Source: Corynespora cassiicola (Eukaryota; Ascomycota; Dothideomycetes; Pleosporales; Corynesporascaceae). Taken from it: a stretch of 64,000 nt of DNA. The position numbers were made by a program, and so were the translations under genes. The notes below the pieces were generated by a model. It saw only the letters and a program-made list of their open reading frames with translations, ran no database searches and was not told the DNA's origin. Below are positions 1 through 10,360 of this stretch, piece after piece; the first letter of the stretch is position 1, and each line of letters starts with the position of its first letter. Location of the stretch: contig JAEUWY010000012.1 of the NCBI GenBank assembly GCA_022059125.1, positions 1,736,001-1,800,000 on the forward strand. Reading direction: 5' to 3'.

Positions 1-285
1 TCTTCCTGGAGCAGGGTAACGACCGGATTTTCATCAACACCCTCAGTGGTAACCTGAACAAAGCTCTGCCCGAAGTACGAAAAGAGTCGATCAGTAAGCC
101 ACGATCAGCTCCTACGCATATTTATCACGTACTAATCTGCTCAGAAATGTTCGCAAAAGTCGATGCAGAAATCGGGAAGAGGCTTGAAAGTCGTATCGAA
201 GAATTGCAGGCCAGTGGCAACAAGACGAAGGAACATGTCAAAGGTCCGTATGGCCTGATGGAGGCGTATGGCGGCGGCTATTAGC
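1..285 (+). CDS. Catalase, C-terminal end (5' end outside window)
   Basis: Only the last part of the gene is visible. The open frame starts at base 3 and reads FLEQGNDRIFINTLSGNL, then KALPEVRKESI, and after a 51-nt intron (94..144, donor GTAAGC, branch CTAAT, acceptor CAG) continues KMFAKVDAEIGKRLESRIEEL and ends GLMEAYGGGY before TAG at 283-285. The pattern 'F..N..G.L......R....MFAKVD.E.G.R' matches the C-terminal helices of haem catalases, which disproportionate hydrogen peroxide. The haem and catalytic residues lie upstream of the window, so subfamily and activity cannot be judged. The C-terminus does not end in an SKL-like tripeptide. The intron is a multiple of three and has no in-frame stop, so retention would not break the frame, but splicing fits the family better. 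Confidence 0.72.
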
Positions 286-544
286 GCCTACAATTCTGGA
301 CCATGGTCTTTTGCTATCTAGTTCGCGGAGAGTTGATATTAATGAATCCTTCGAGTACCACTCCGACGGGTACACTTGTTTTTCGTTTTTCGTGCTGCAT
401 ATTGCGGCGTAGCCGTCGCATCCAAGCCGGGCGGATCCCGCAATATGCTTATCTCTAACCGAGCCAGGCTCTCCCGTACATCACATAAAGATCATCCAAT
501 ATTTGCCTTACTCCTGAATTGCATGCATCATTCCCTGAACAATA

Positions 545-1363
545 ATGCCGCTCAAACTTCTCTCCGCCGAATATTCGGACATGCGCGAGCTCATGGAAGT
601 CATGTATGCTGCTTGCTCCGATCCCCGAGATCCTTTCGTTGATCTTTGCATGCCAAGTCTGGGCGAATGGTCCACCTCAACGATAGATGAAGGTATAGAT
701 GAGCTTGCAAAGAACTCTCTGGGGGTATGGAAGTTGTCGGAGACAAAAGTTTGGATGAAAGTTGTGGATGAAGAATCGGGCAAGATTGTCAGGTATGTAT
801 TCATTGTAAATTGATCGCATTTATATCTGAAACAGAATAGTGTCACTAAATGGGAGATTCACGAGAAAAATCCATTCGAAGATGGTATGCCGCATATTGA
901 AGCTAAATGACTTCCGGAAGGCTCACGGCTACGTGAATACGCTGAGTGGCTGATCAACTGGCGATACGGCCAAGCTGCCGAGCGATGCTAGTGCCCACAT
1001 GTTTGTACGTATACTCCATTTCATCATGGACCTTTGGCCTGAAGTATTTTGATAGGGCTCGATGCCTGTGTAACGACACCATCAGCTCATAAACAAGGAG
1101 CTGCTTCCCTAGCACTACAATGGGGTGTGGATAAAGCAGATGCAATGAACGCCAAGGCTTTCATTGAGGCTACTGTAGATGGAGCACGATTGTATGAGCG
1201 ATTTGGATTTGTGACGAAGCAGATAGTGAATTGAAAAAGGATGAGATAGAAGCCGATGATGAGTGGAGAAGAATCGCGGAATAGTGCCCTCTTGTGTACA
1301 GGTGGATGGAGCGAGAAAAGAGAAGCAGCGTTCCTTCCACATGGACCAAATTATCCCAGAAAA
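545..1363 (+). pseudogene. Decayed GNAT acetyltransferase
   Basis: The reading starts MPLKLLSAEYSDMRELMEVM and matches fungal GNAT-type N-acetyltransferases, which move acetyl from acetyl-CoA to an amine. After an intron (793..840) it continues SVTKWEIHEKNPFEDGMPHIEAK and then hits TGA at 908-910, where the family normally has Trp (TWLPEGS becomes K*LPEGS). The same frame runs on as LPEGSRLREYAEWLINWRYGQAAER. A one-base shift near 983-987 is then needed to read ASAHMF. After a second intron (1005..1055) comes the acetyl-CoA-binding segment HKQGAASLALQWGVDKADAM and VDGARLYERFGF. A further shift near 1229 joins ELKKDEIEADDEWRRIAE, a TAG at 1282-1284, then CPLVYRWMERE. At least four independent lesions make a functional product unlikely. 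A homologue elsewhere in the genome would be the active copy. Confidence 0.8.
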
Positions 1364-1892
1364 GTTAGCTCCGAATCCCTACGAGGGATCTGCATGAGGT
1401 CTGCTGCTCAATTGATGGAGTATTAATTTTCAATTACGCTTATCTTTTGCGAATCTTTCAACCATGCTCCCGCTTGCTGCAACTACTCCCCGACTTATGG
1501 ATCGCATATCAGTCCTCAAATTAATCTTTTCACCGTTATATAGGAACTTACATGCTTCAACTTTCTGTCAGACTATTTTATTGTCGGTTTAAAGGCTAGA
1601 AAGCGCCGTATCACTCTATCTAGAGAGCTAACGACTAGTTTTTCTACGTTGTCTCCGTTGCCTAACACAAGTTAAGGTCATTGCCTACACAGCTGCAAGC
1701 TAGATTAGTTAATGCATTTTTGACTTTATTATATGCAGAAGAAATCCCCATGAACTTGATAATAGAATCCTTGTATATAGTTCGATACGTTGTTACTCTA
1801 CCGAAAGATAATCGAAGAACGTTCCCTATCTAAACTATTCTCGTGATTGCAACGGATGATATTGCTGCTGAATAAATTGGGAGGGGCCCATT
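1364..1892. other. Intergenic, AT-rich
   Basis: No ORF, splice pattern or repeat that I recognise. It lies between the GNAT pseudogene and the 3' end of the minus-strand rhodopsin-domain gene and should hold that gene's 3' untranslated region. Confidence 0.5.
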
Positions 1893-3133
1893 TCACCTAT
1901 GATTAGAGGCTTCAGGCCTTTGCCCCCAAGCTGTCGCCTCTCCGATTAACTCACGCTCTTCTGAATGCATCGATATCCTTCGACTGACATTAATTTCCAT
2001 GGACTGTCCAAGAACACAAAGTTCAAGTGATTTCTTCTCCTGATGGCTTGGATTGCTATTCAAACCCGATCCACTGGGTGCGCAAGTTATTGTCTGTAGC
2101 CCGTGGTTTGAGGCCATCATTCCGGTCTCCAACGACTCAAAGAAAGGCTTTAGAAAGGGGATACAGGCGGTCGTGACGGAAAGTCCTTGCTCAATTTCGG
2201 TCAATATAACGTAAGTCCAGAAGTCGTTCTCTGAATGAAGCGGAGTACCGTAGGACTTGGTCACAAAGATGATCCGGACAATAGACACAGCAATTGCACT
2301 GTTGATGTTAGAGCAGAAGAATTCGTGAAAGTCAAGGCTTGAGACTCACAATATGCGTGCGGAGAAAACGCCAGCGACAAGTATCTTCACCTTGGCGCGC
2401 ATTTGCAAAGTTGCGACAATATAGATTGGGAATCCCACAATGAATGCATCAGTCACTATGTCGATAATTCCAAATGCCTGCCAGAATGAAATCTGGATGA
2501 TGAGTAGAGTACTTTTAGGTTGGTGCGGTATCATCGTACCTGATCAAAGCATTTTCCAGTAAAAATGTTCCATTGGGGTGCTGAACATTGGAAAGCCACA
2601 CAAAATTCGAAGGCTACCAGTAATAAAGAGACGAAAAAAATTGCGCAAGCGATAGGTAGTTTCTCTTCCGGACACGGCATTATTATGTGTAAGGAATAAA
2701 GCACCGAACATTTGGCTAAGCAAATGGACGGAACAAACAGCAGTTGAGAGCTGTGGTAAGCCTAAAAGAAGGTCAGCATCGTGATACTATTAATTTTATC
2801 ACCCAACAGACCTTTTGAAAGGAATTCCACTCTGCTCCGGATGGTAGTTTATCCGTCGCAAGCTTAGCAGAAAGGAAGCATGCTATCATCTGACCAAATG
2901 CGAAAACCTTTTATGGGGTTAATATCGCTCCCATCTCCCAAAGCCGACGGCCTTACCACAGACCCAACAATCAGAAAGTCGTCTACGTTGACCATCCGTC
3001 TCATGGATAACTTTGTTCCAAACCTGACGCCAGTTGCAACTACTGCGATCGAAGTAGCAAGCCAACCAATGGCAACCGCAACTTGCGGCGGGGGGACGTA
3101 GCGATCTTCATGGATAGGATCTGGAACATCCAT
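1893..3133 (-). CDS. Fungal rhodopsin-domain (PTH11-like) membrane protein
   Basis: Five exons: 3133-2957, 2907-2812, 2761-2540, 2492-2350, 2298-1893; introns are 47-51 nt, and the joined frame gives 347 residues. The start is MDVPDPIHEDRYVPPPQVAV. Seven hydrophobic helices can be traced: AVAIGWLATSIAVVATGV; the VFAFGQMIACF region; FVPSICLAKCSVLYSLH; CAIFFVSLLLVAFEFCVAF; FWQAFGIIDIVTDAFIVGFP; a helix near ILVAGVFSARIFAIAVSIVR; and VILTEIEQGLSVTTACIPFL. 'VNVDDFLIV', 'CLAKCSVL', 'CF...FW....IDI.TD' and 'E...G....CIP.LKP' are hallmarks of this fungal family, which includes orphan GPCR-like proteins. The C-terminal tail is polar and serine-rich. The ligand is unknown. It is divergent from the permease at 3787. 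Frame continuity across all introns argues that the gene is intact. Confidence 0.82.
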
Positions 3134-3786
3134 GAGTTCGTGTTTGGGGAGGTTTTAGTATTCAAGTAGCAAACAAAAGATCCATGGGAGAAACAAGGTT
3201 GCATCCAACCGAAGTTGTGTGTATTTGGTGATCATATATTAATACTGATACTTAAAACATGGGTCCCCATCTCGCTCACATGCAACATGCTGGATGGCCG
3301 CGAAGCAAACCAGCAGATCGTTATCATCGAAATTGGTCATACGGTGGCAAAAATGATGCTGGTGATCTGGACTCCATCAAGGGTTAGCATCAAATGCAAG
3401 GGAGAGGCGTGGCCAGGTCCTTGTTGCTCGCTTAGTCTTTGACGGGACGAACGACCTCGTCAGTCAGGTCATATTGTGCTGCGACGCATCAATACCTTCC
3501 AATCCAGGCACTATGTCCAAGATGCGGGTATTGAATTACTACGGTGTCGCTGTGCGCCCTACGCGAGCCTTGCCGCAGTACCCAAACTAGTTATACGGAA
3601 CGTTGCTCTGCGGGAGAAGTTACACAGCATCGATGTGCTTGCGTGTGTTCCCTTTCTATGATAACACAATATTGTTCCTGATTAATATCGCCAATCCCCA
3701 TAATTTGCCTTTTTATCGATTTGATTCCTTTAATATCCCAGACACCTCAGTTCCTCTCTTTTTGTTTCGTCCACCCGAAACCCAAC
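3134..3786. promoter_or_regulatory. Divergent promoter region, rhodopsin-domain gene / APC permease
   Basis: 653 bp between two outward-facing start codons. Pyrimidine-rich and AT-rich runs lie just before the permease ATG. I could not identify a specific factor site. Shared regulation of the two genes is inference from the layout only. Confidence 0.4.
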
Positions 3787-5509
3787 ATGGCAGACCGGTA
3801 CGACTTGGAAACTATCGAACTCCAGGAGAAGGGAATTGTTCGTAGAGCTACGAGCAGGAATGTCTCTGATGACCGGGACAGTGAAGTGCTTGCTGGCATC
3901 GGCAAGAAACAAGTCCTCAAACGACAATTCGGGTTCATGTCTATGTTAGGGTTCTCATGCACATTGATGGGAACCTGGGCTGGCCTTCTTGGATTTTTTG
4001 CTGGACCCCTAGCAAATGGAGGGCCCGCTGGATCCGTCTACGGCTTTATATTCAGCTGGCTTGGCGTTTTGACGGTGATGGCATGTCTCTCTGAGCTTGC
4101 CAGCATGGCACCCACATCTGGCGGACAAGTGAGGTTATACCTGTACGAAATGATAGTATAGTACTAATATGTTCTGCAGTATCACTATGTCGCCATGTTA
4201 GCGCCGCTGAGGTGTCAGAAATCCCTGTCTTACGCCGCGGGTTGGGCGACCGTCTGCGCGTGGCAAGCTGCGGTCAACGCATGCTGTTTGCCAATGTCGA
4301 CAATTGTCCAAGGCCTGATCATCTTGAACAATCCCAACTACCCTGCTGAGCGATGGCATGCGACACTCATAACCTACGCGTTCTTGGTGCTAGCCCTTTT
4401 TGTCAACACATACCTAAGCAAGCATTTCGCCAAGCTCGAAGGCGTAATCTTGGTTATATACATACTGGGCTTCCTTGCCGTGGTGATCTCGTTGTCGGCG
4501 CTAGGAACCCACGTTAGCATGAATGCAGTCTTTCATTCCTGGAACAACGAGGGCGGGTGGTCAAGTCTGGCGCTTGCGTGGTTTGTTAGCTCAAGTTCCT
4601 TCGCAGCCGCTTTTGCTGGAGCGGACGGTGCCACCCACATGTCCGAAGAGATTCACAACGCGGCGGTCATTGTGCCACGATCTATGATAACATCGGTTGT
4701 TATCAATGGCATCTTTGGATTTGCCGCACTCATGGCTTTGCTTTTCAGTCTCTCGGACGTTGAGGGCGCATTGACAACACCCGTTGGATTCCCGTTTATC
4801 TACGTCTTTCGGTCTGCTGTCGGTGTGAACGGGGCCACTGCACTGACCTGTTTGCACGTTTCTCTGGGCATTTTCGGCTCCTGGGCAATTATGGCCACAG
4901 CGTCACGACAGATGTGGGCTTTTGCTCGCGACAAAGGTCTTCCAGGATCGAGCTACTTGTCAAGGGTAGGAATCACTTGCAAAGAAAGATGTGAACAAGC
5001 TGACATAACTCTTGATACAGGTTGAGCCAAATACTTCACTGCCACTCTATTCGATTGCCGTAACGATGCTCATCGGGCTACTGATACCGCTCATCTACAT
5101 CGGCACAGCCACAGGGTTCAACGCCGTTGTATCTCTCATCGTTAGCAGCTTCTATATATCGTTCATTCTCCCATTGTACCTTCTTCTCTGGAGACGCACT
5201 ACAGGTGCTATTCATTTGCCAGTTGAGGGCGAGCCTGCCCTCAAGAACACTCCAGGATCTCAACGCCTAATTTGGGGTCCGTGGAGGATGCCACCACTCA
5301 TTGGAATAATTGTCAATGCGATTGCATGCATTTTCTTAACGATCATACTGGCTTTTTCATGCTTCCCGGGCATGGCAGATGTGGATAAAGATACCATGAA
5401 CTACAGTGCCGTGGTGACGGGAGGGGTTATAATCTTCGCTATGGTTTACTACGTCTTTCAAGGGAGGAAAACATACAAGGGGCCAACCATTGAGATCCAT
5501 CACAATTGA
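3787..5509 (+). CDS. APC-superfamily amino acid/choline/GABA-type permease
   Basis: Three exons: 3787-4128, 4180-4965, 5021-5509, 538 residues. The start MADRYDLETIELQEKG follows the usual pattern of a polar cytosolic N-terminus. The first helix region FGFMSMLGFSCTLMGTWAG and the motif SELASMAPTSGGQYHYVAMLAP (split by intron 1) are typical of fungal Uga4/choline-transporter-like APC proteins. About twelve hydrophobic segments follow, with 'GADGATHMSEEIHNAAVIVPR' between helices 6 and 7 and 'ATASRQMWAFARDKGLPGS' between 8 and 9, both characteristic loops. The protein should sit in the plasma membrane and couple uptake to protons. Substrate cannot be told from sequence: GABA, choline, polyamine and amino acid carriers share these motifs. 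Length is normal and no lesion is seen. Confidence 0.88.
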
Positions 5510-7516
5510 GGCAGGAGTTCGGTATCAACCAGCATTTGGGACTAACGTGGCAGCTAAGTTTGTTTTGTTAAAGATTTGCCACAGACATGGCAGAAACTTG
5601 TGGCGGTACAGCTCATGGACTTGATTCTAGACCTTTTGGCGTCTACGTAGGAATCTAGAATATCTTTGGAAAGCTCTCGCTTCATTTCTCGAACCATTTT
5701 TGCAATATCCGACGAACGCGTATCAGGCCATTCTTGCCACCTCAGCAAGCCACAGAACGCCTCCTATTGTGGGGGTGGGAGCCTTGCCCCTGCTGCAAAC
5801 TACGATACGAGACGGCACACTGTCAATGCCTCTGGCGGTGGCACTGACACGGCGCGCAAATTTGACTTTGCACAGGAGGTCGAAGCTCGTGACATGCGCC
5901 CAAAGCGCCTTTACGCTGTCCACCCATCCGTCGGCAGATAGTTCCGGCCCGGTTTTGCAAATCCGCCTGTGCTTTTTTTTTTTTTTTCGTTCTGCGCGCG
6001 CCCAACCCGAGGCGTTGCGATTTGGGTCCAACTGAACGAACTCTCGTCTCCGCACTCAAGTTGCGGACGCAAGGTTTGGGCCCGGCCTTGAGGGAGAGGG
6101 GGAGGAGAGACGTCGTCCACTGGCGATCCCTCTTCCGACGTGCATGCGCGCATGCACGTTATCTCCATCTCGCAGACGCACGCATTGATGAATAAGGTGA
6201 ATAAACAGCGGTGCACACCACTATTGACCACCGTTAGCTTTGGGCGACTAGCAGAGCAAGTCCAGTCGAGAACGACGCGGCAGTCAGCTCTGAAACCCGA
6301 CGCCACTAGAAGACGCAAGGACGGCCCCTTGAGCAAGTCCGCGGCGCTAGCCATCGCCCGCTACGCTAAACCCACACCGTGGGCGGACCCGAATCATCTT
6401 GGTAGGGCGGACGGGCGGTCCAGTTCTATAGTCAAGGTTGCCACCATAAAGGCGTAAAAGTCTAGACAGCAGGCACAACCGTGAAAAAGTGATCCGAAGG
6501 GTTTGCGCCATCCACCCGGGCGACTGGTTAATAGGTAGCCATTGCGCCCTGAGCTGCTGGTGGGCGCACGGGTCGTCGTCGGACCACCGTATGCTCGGTG
6601 TGTGGGGAGAAAGGCGATTTCGGCCGATCAGCGCTCTCGTCAACTTAAGCGCATGCGACCGCATAGGTGAGGTAGGGTGGCGAACCTAAAGTGATGCGCG
6701 GCGGGTGGGCAAGGAGGACAGATGACTTCGCATGCCGCCCGTCCTCATGCGGGAAATATGAGGTGATACAGCTAGTGTCATGCGAAAGGGGTGATGGGAG
6801 ATTGCATCATTGCACCTGCGAGCCGTGTATATCGGTGATGAAGTATAGATGCCTAAGGGGTGGAAGCCTCAGGCTCGAACTGGATGTTCCTGAAGATGCC
6901 TGAAAGGGGAAATACTCCGGTACAGATGGAGGCAATGCATTCATGTCGATCTCGGGAAAAGGTTTCGTAACATGGAAAGCTATTTGATGTATTTGATATT
7001 CGTTGCCATAAGTGCCTAAGTGCGTTTGCGGGCTTCCCAACTCCATGATCGGGATATCCAACAGCATAAAACATGAGTCGACGTGCAAGGCACAAGAAAG
7101 GTAGGAAAGGGATTTACAACTTGCTTCGCACAAATATAGAAGGCTTTTCGGTGTGGAAGGCTTGTAAAAGAGAGAAAAAAAAAAGAAAGGTAAAGAGGGA
7201 ACAAAGGAAAGCCAGGTATCTTCCGTCGAGGTATTACAGGTATTAGTCGAGCTCATAATCCAAACTCCGGGTACTAGTATCACCACACTAAACAAATTAT
7301 CAACTCTTCGTCTCTTCATCGTACCACGACCTGCATCTCTCGTGATATGGGTATCGTTCGGCTAGATTGAGTATCGCAGTCTGAATCACTCTCATCTTGC
7401 GAACCGCGATATATCGATGCAGTGATCCAGCGCCAAGAGGCGAGTGATAATGTGCTCCTTCGACTCGAGAAATGTCAGTAGCGGAACCGGTAGAAGCGAT
7501 GGGTCCAAGCCAGTAC
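5510..7516. other. Long intergenic region
   Basis: 2.0 kb between the permease and the 3' end of the ankyrin gene. It holds a run of 15 T at 5973-5987, a 22-bp perfect palindrome (separate entry) and a purine tract near 7171-7195. Small ORFs here have no family resemblance and biased composition. I see no tRNA or transposon. Confidence 0.5.
6138..6159. repeat. 22-bp perfect palindrome
   Basis: The two half-sites are ACGTGCATGCG and its exact reverse complement with no spacer, so the dyad centre is GCGC between 6148 and 6149. The flanking bases 6137 and 6160 do not pair. It contains CATG, GCATGC and ACGTG words. It could be a dimeric transcription factor site; function is not shown by the sequence. 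Confidence 0.85.
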
Positions 7517-10360
7517 CTACTGCTTTGCCTCAGAATTCGGAAACATCAACGCAAGACCCTCGTCCCACCCACGCTCCGTCACGATGTCCAAAACAGGCTT
7601 GCCCGACTCGTCCTGGGCTTGGAGGTCGACGGGACCTCCCTTCTCAATCATCAACTGGAGAATGTCGGCATCGCCGTTCTCCACTGCCTGTAGCACGGCG
7701 TTCCATCCGCGGTGCATCTTGTTGATGTCGGCGCCGCGAGCCAACAGCATCTGGATGACTTCGGTGTCAGGAGGCTGGTACCTCCTCAGCGCCTTGACCA
7801 ATGGCAGGTGCTCTCCAGGTGCGTTGGGATCGGCATCAGCTTCGTCTAGAAGGAAACGAACAATATCCTTCCTGCGCTCACGGATAGCCGTGGTCAAGGG
7901 AGAGAAGACACCGCAGTTCTTGTCCTCAACACTGACACCGGCGTTCAAGAGCAGCTTAATGCTCTCCAGCTCATTGGCTACGACAGCCATTTCGACAACA
8001 CCCTTGAATGCGCGTGGGTTGGAGATGGATGCCAACAGCTTCTTGAGGATAGCGGGCTGTTTGACGGCCATGCAGAGAGGCCAGTCCTCGCCACGGATCG
8101 CAGGATCCGCGCCGTTCGCAAGAAGAAGATCAACAAATTCGGTGTGGCCCTCGCGAATGGCAGTCGTCAAAGCCGTATGGTGCTCTGGAGTCCGGTCATT
8201 GGGGCTGACGCCCTGGTCAAGCAAGTAGATCAGTGCATCTTTGTCGTTGAACGCAATCGCAGTCTCGATGATGCCCTTGGGGTTGTTCAGATCAGCACCC
8301 GCAGCGACCAGCTGAGGCAAGAAATGAACACGGTGGTGCGTGATGCATTTGAATGCGGGATACTCCGACGCCTTCATGTTGGGATCGGCGCCGTTCTCGA
8401 GAAGGTAAGTGACAATGTCGGCACTGTTGTCGCGAATGGCCGAGCAGAGTGGAGTATAGATTCCGTCCTTCCTCAGGTTCGGAGAAACTCCTGCTTTGAT
8501 GAGGATAGATATTGACTCCATCTTCTTCAGACTGGAAGCCAGCTCCATGATTCCAGGCGTCTTTTTGTGGTCTGCGCCTCGGTTCAAAAGAAGCTGAAGA
8601 GCTTTCGGCTTGTACGTTGACGGCCACAACGGATGCTTTGGGCCAGGAAGGTTCGGGCTGGCGCCGTGGTCCAATAAGACAGTCATGAGATCAACACGGT
8701 TTGCCTGGATAGCCTGAAACAGCGGGGTAGTTCCCTCGCCGTTCTTCCCATTGGCGTCAGCGCCAGAGTTGAGCATAAGCTCTACAAGCTGGACCGATGC
8801 CATTTGGTTCATGGACTTGACAAGGGCAGTGCTACCGCTCCCTAGCACCATATTCGCGTCTCCACCGTGCTTGAGGTACATCTGAACCAGGTCGATTCGG
8901 TTCTCGCTGGCAGCTAGTGCCAGAGGCGATTCCGAATCGACGCCAGCAGACAAGTTGGGGTCCGCACCATGCTTGAGCAAGAGTTTTGCTCCCTCGAAGA
9001 ATGGAATTTGAGTGGCAGCGAGGAGCGGCGAATATCCCTCTTTATCGAGGCCATTGGCATCGATGCCATAGCGAAGCAGCAAGCTGATGGTTTCGGCATC
9101 TCGGTTCTGAGCTGCAGTCCGCAGCATGCCGGCTTCAACTCTGGCGTCGGCACGTGCGCCACCATCAAGCAATTGCTCAATAGTCTGGTGCTTCCGCTGC
9201 TGCACGGCATTTACCAAAGCCGCCTTTCCGCCGGTCTTGGAGCCTCCAGACTGTCGAGGCGCCCAGCGTGGGCTCCGCGGTGAGTTGGGAGTCTCTGCCT
9301 TGCGGAATGTGCCTTCGTTCGGGTACGAGTCTTGGAGGTCGAGCTCCTGGATCTGGTCTTCGATGAGGGTGCGAGATCGTTGCGATTCATCGGAGGAATT
9401 GTCTTCATAGACGGGGTCGTTGTGATTCACTCCGTTGTTTCGGTTGTAGACAGTCTCTCGTACGGAATGTGTGGTTTCGCTGGACCTAGCACTAGGCACA
9501 CGCCAGGAGTTGTGGCGCTCAATAGAAGCTGGAGACCGAGCTAGATCCTCGTGACGAGAGTGCGAGTGATTGCTGCGGTGGTCATCGAATCGGCGGTCAT
9601 CGAAACGGCGGTCATCGAATCGAGTGTGATGTCGGTCGTCCGTTCTCGTACGGTGCAAGTGGTGGTGGTCTAGGTGGTGATCATCGACGTTCGAGTGGAG
9701 ATTGGTGGCAGACGATCTTGCGATTGGCTGAACGGGAATTGCTGGCAATGGTGTTTGTTCGATCGGCAGCGGTAGATCTGGGGGGTCTGAGGCAGGAGGA
9801 GGCTGCAAAGGCGGAAGAAGATTGGATTTTGAACCCGTCAGTCGTTCAAGAGCAGCTGCGAGACCAGTGTATCCGATACCAGCCGCGGCATCAACCTTGC
9901 TGTCTCCAAGAGACCACCTGAACATGGCCGAGCTCATTCTCAAGGCTTCCCGGCTTTTGGAGAGAGTCATGCGCATTTTCTCGACATCGCTATCAGCAAA
10001 CATCATACGCCAACCCTTTGAGATCTTGCCAAAACCACCTTTCCTCTCATTGTCCAGAAACTTGAGCATCATTTGGTTGAGGACAAGTAGCTCATCATTG
10101 AGCTGGCGGAATCGTTTGTCAAGCTCAGATGTGAGATCCTGAGGAATCTGGTTGCGTTTATGGGAAGACTCTGTCAGTCCAGCGTCAATCGACCAGACAA
10201 TGCGGCTGAGATCGAGAAACTCAGTCGCCAATGTGGTGAATCCATGGACTTGGTGTTTGGTTGTGCTTAGGTATTCGAGCATCCGGATGGAGATTGTGTT
10301 TCCCAAAACGGTCACTCGGTTGCAGAGTGCGAGTGAAGTTTCGTTCTTTGAGGGCGCCAT
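7517..10360 (-). CDS. Ankyrin-repeat protein with fungal N-terminal helical domain
   Basis: Single exon, 947 residues, start MAPSKNETSLALCNRV. Residues 1-170 are helical with hydrophobic heptads and resemble the N-terminal domains that fungi place before ankyrin, NACHT or kinase modules; I do not assign a named family. Residues 175-375 are low complexity: proline-rich, then His/Asp/Arg-rich (DDHHLDHHHLHRTRTDDRHH) including a tandem RFDDR repeat, then Ser/Arg-rich. From about residue 378 to the end there are some 15 ankyrin repeats (for example DKEGYSPLLAATQ, NGEGTTPLFQAIQANRVDLM, RTPEHHTALTTAIREGHTEFV) with 'LLLNGADP'-type turns. The role is probably as a protein-binding scaffold; no catalytic motif is visible. 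It lies alone between two long intergenic regions. Confidence 0.85.
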   Translation of the reverse strand: MAPSKNETSLALCNRVTVLGNTISIRMLEYLSTTKHQVHGFTTLATEFLDLSRIVWSIDAGLTESSHKRNQIPQDLTSELDKRFRQLNDELLVLNQMMLKFLDNERKGGFGKISKGWRMMFADSDVEKMRMTLSKSREALRMSSAMFRWSLGDSKVDAAAGIGYTGLAAALERLTGSKSNLLPPLQPPPASDPPDLPLPIEQTPLPAIPVQPIARSSATNLHSNVDDHHLDHHHLHRTRTDDRHHTRFDDRRFDDRRFDDHRSNHSHSRHEDLARSPASIERHNSWRVPSARSSETTHSVRETVYNRNNGVNHNDPVYEDNSSDESQRSRTLIEDQIQELDLQDSYPNEGTFRKAETPNSPRSPRWAPRQSGGSKTGGKAALVNAVQQRKHQTIEQLLDGGARADARVEAGMLRTAAQNRDAETISLLLRYGIDANGLDKEGYSPLLAATQIPFFEGAKLLLKHGADPNLSAGVDSESPLALAASENRIDLVQMYLKHGGDANMVLGSGSTALVKSMNQMASVQLVELMLNSGADANGKNGEGTTPLFQAIQANRVDLMTVLLDHGASPNLPGPKHPLWPSTYKPKALQLLLNRGADHKKTPGIMELASSLKKMESISILIKAGVSPNLRKDGIYTPLCSAIRDNSADIVTYLLENGADPNMKASEYPAFKCITHHRVHFLPQLVAAGADLNNPKGIIETAIAFNDKDALIYLLDQGVSPNDRTPEHHTALTTAIREGHTEFVDLLLANGADPAIRGEDWPLCMAVKQPAILKKLLASISNPRAFKGVVEMAVVANELESIKLLLNAGVSVEDKNCGVFSPLTTAIRERRKDIVRFLLDEADADPNAPGEHLPLVKALRRYQPPDTEVIQMLLARGADINKMHRGWNAVLQAVENGDADILQLMIEKGGPVDLQAQDESGKPVLDIVTERGWDEGLALMFPNSEAKQ
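9581..9625 (-). repeat. 15-bp coding tandem repeat (RFDDR)
   Basis: Three near-identical 15-bp units at 9581-9595, 9596-9610 and 9611-9625 (plus-strand GTCATCGAATCGGCG with one or a few changes). They encode repeated R-F-D-D-R inside the disordered linker of the ankyrin protein. The count may vary between strains. Confidence 0.85.

Noticed and set aside
5911..6354. 147-codon minus-strand ORF crossing the T run
   Set aside because: Low-complexity lysine tract from the homopolymer, no family resemblance, overlapping ORFs on both strands.
6807..7319. 170-codon minus-strand ORF just beyond the ankyrin stop codon
   Set aside because: Probably part of the 3' untranslated region; Phe/Ser-rich text from a purine tract with no family match.
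7584..8515. Plus-strand ORFs of 214 and 123 codons
   Set aside because: Antisense of ankyrin-repeat coding sequence.
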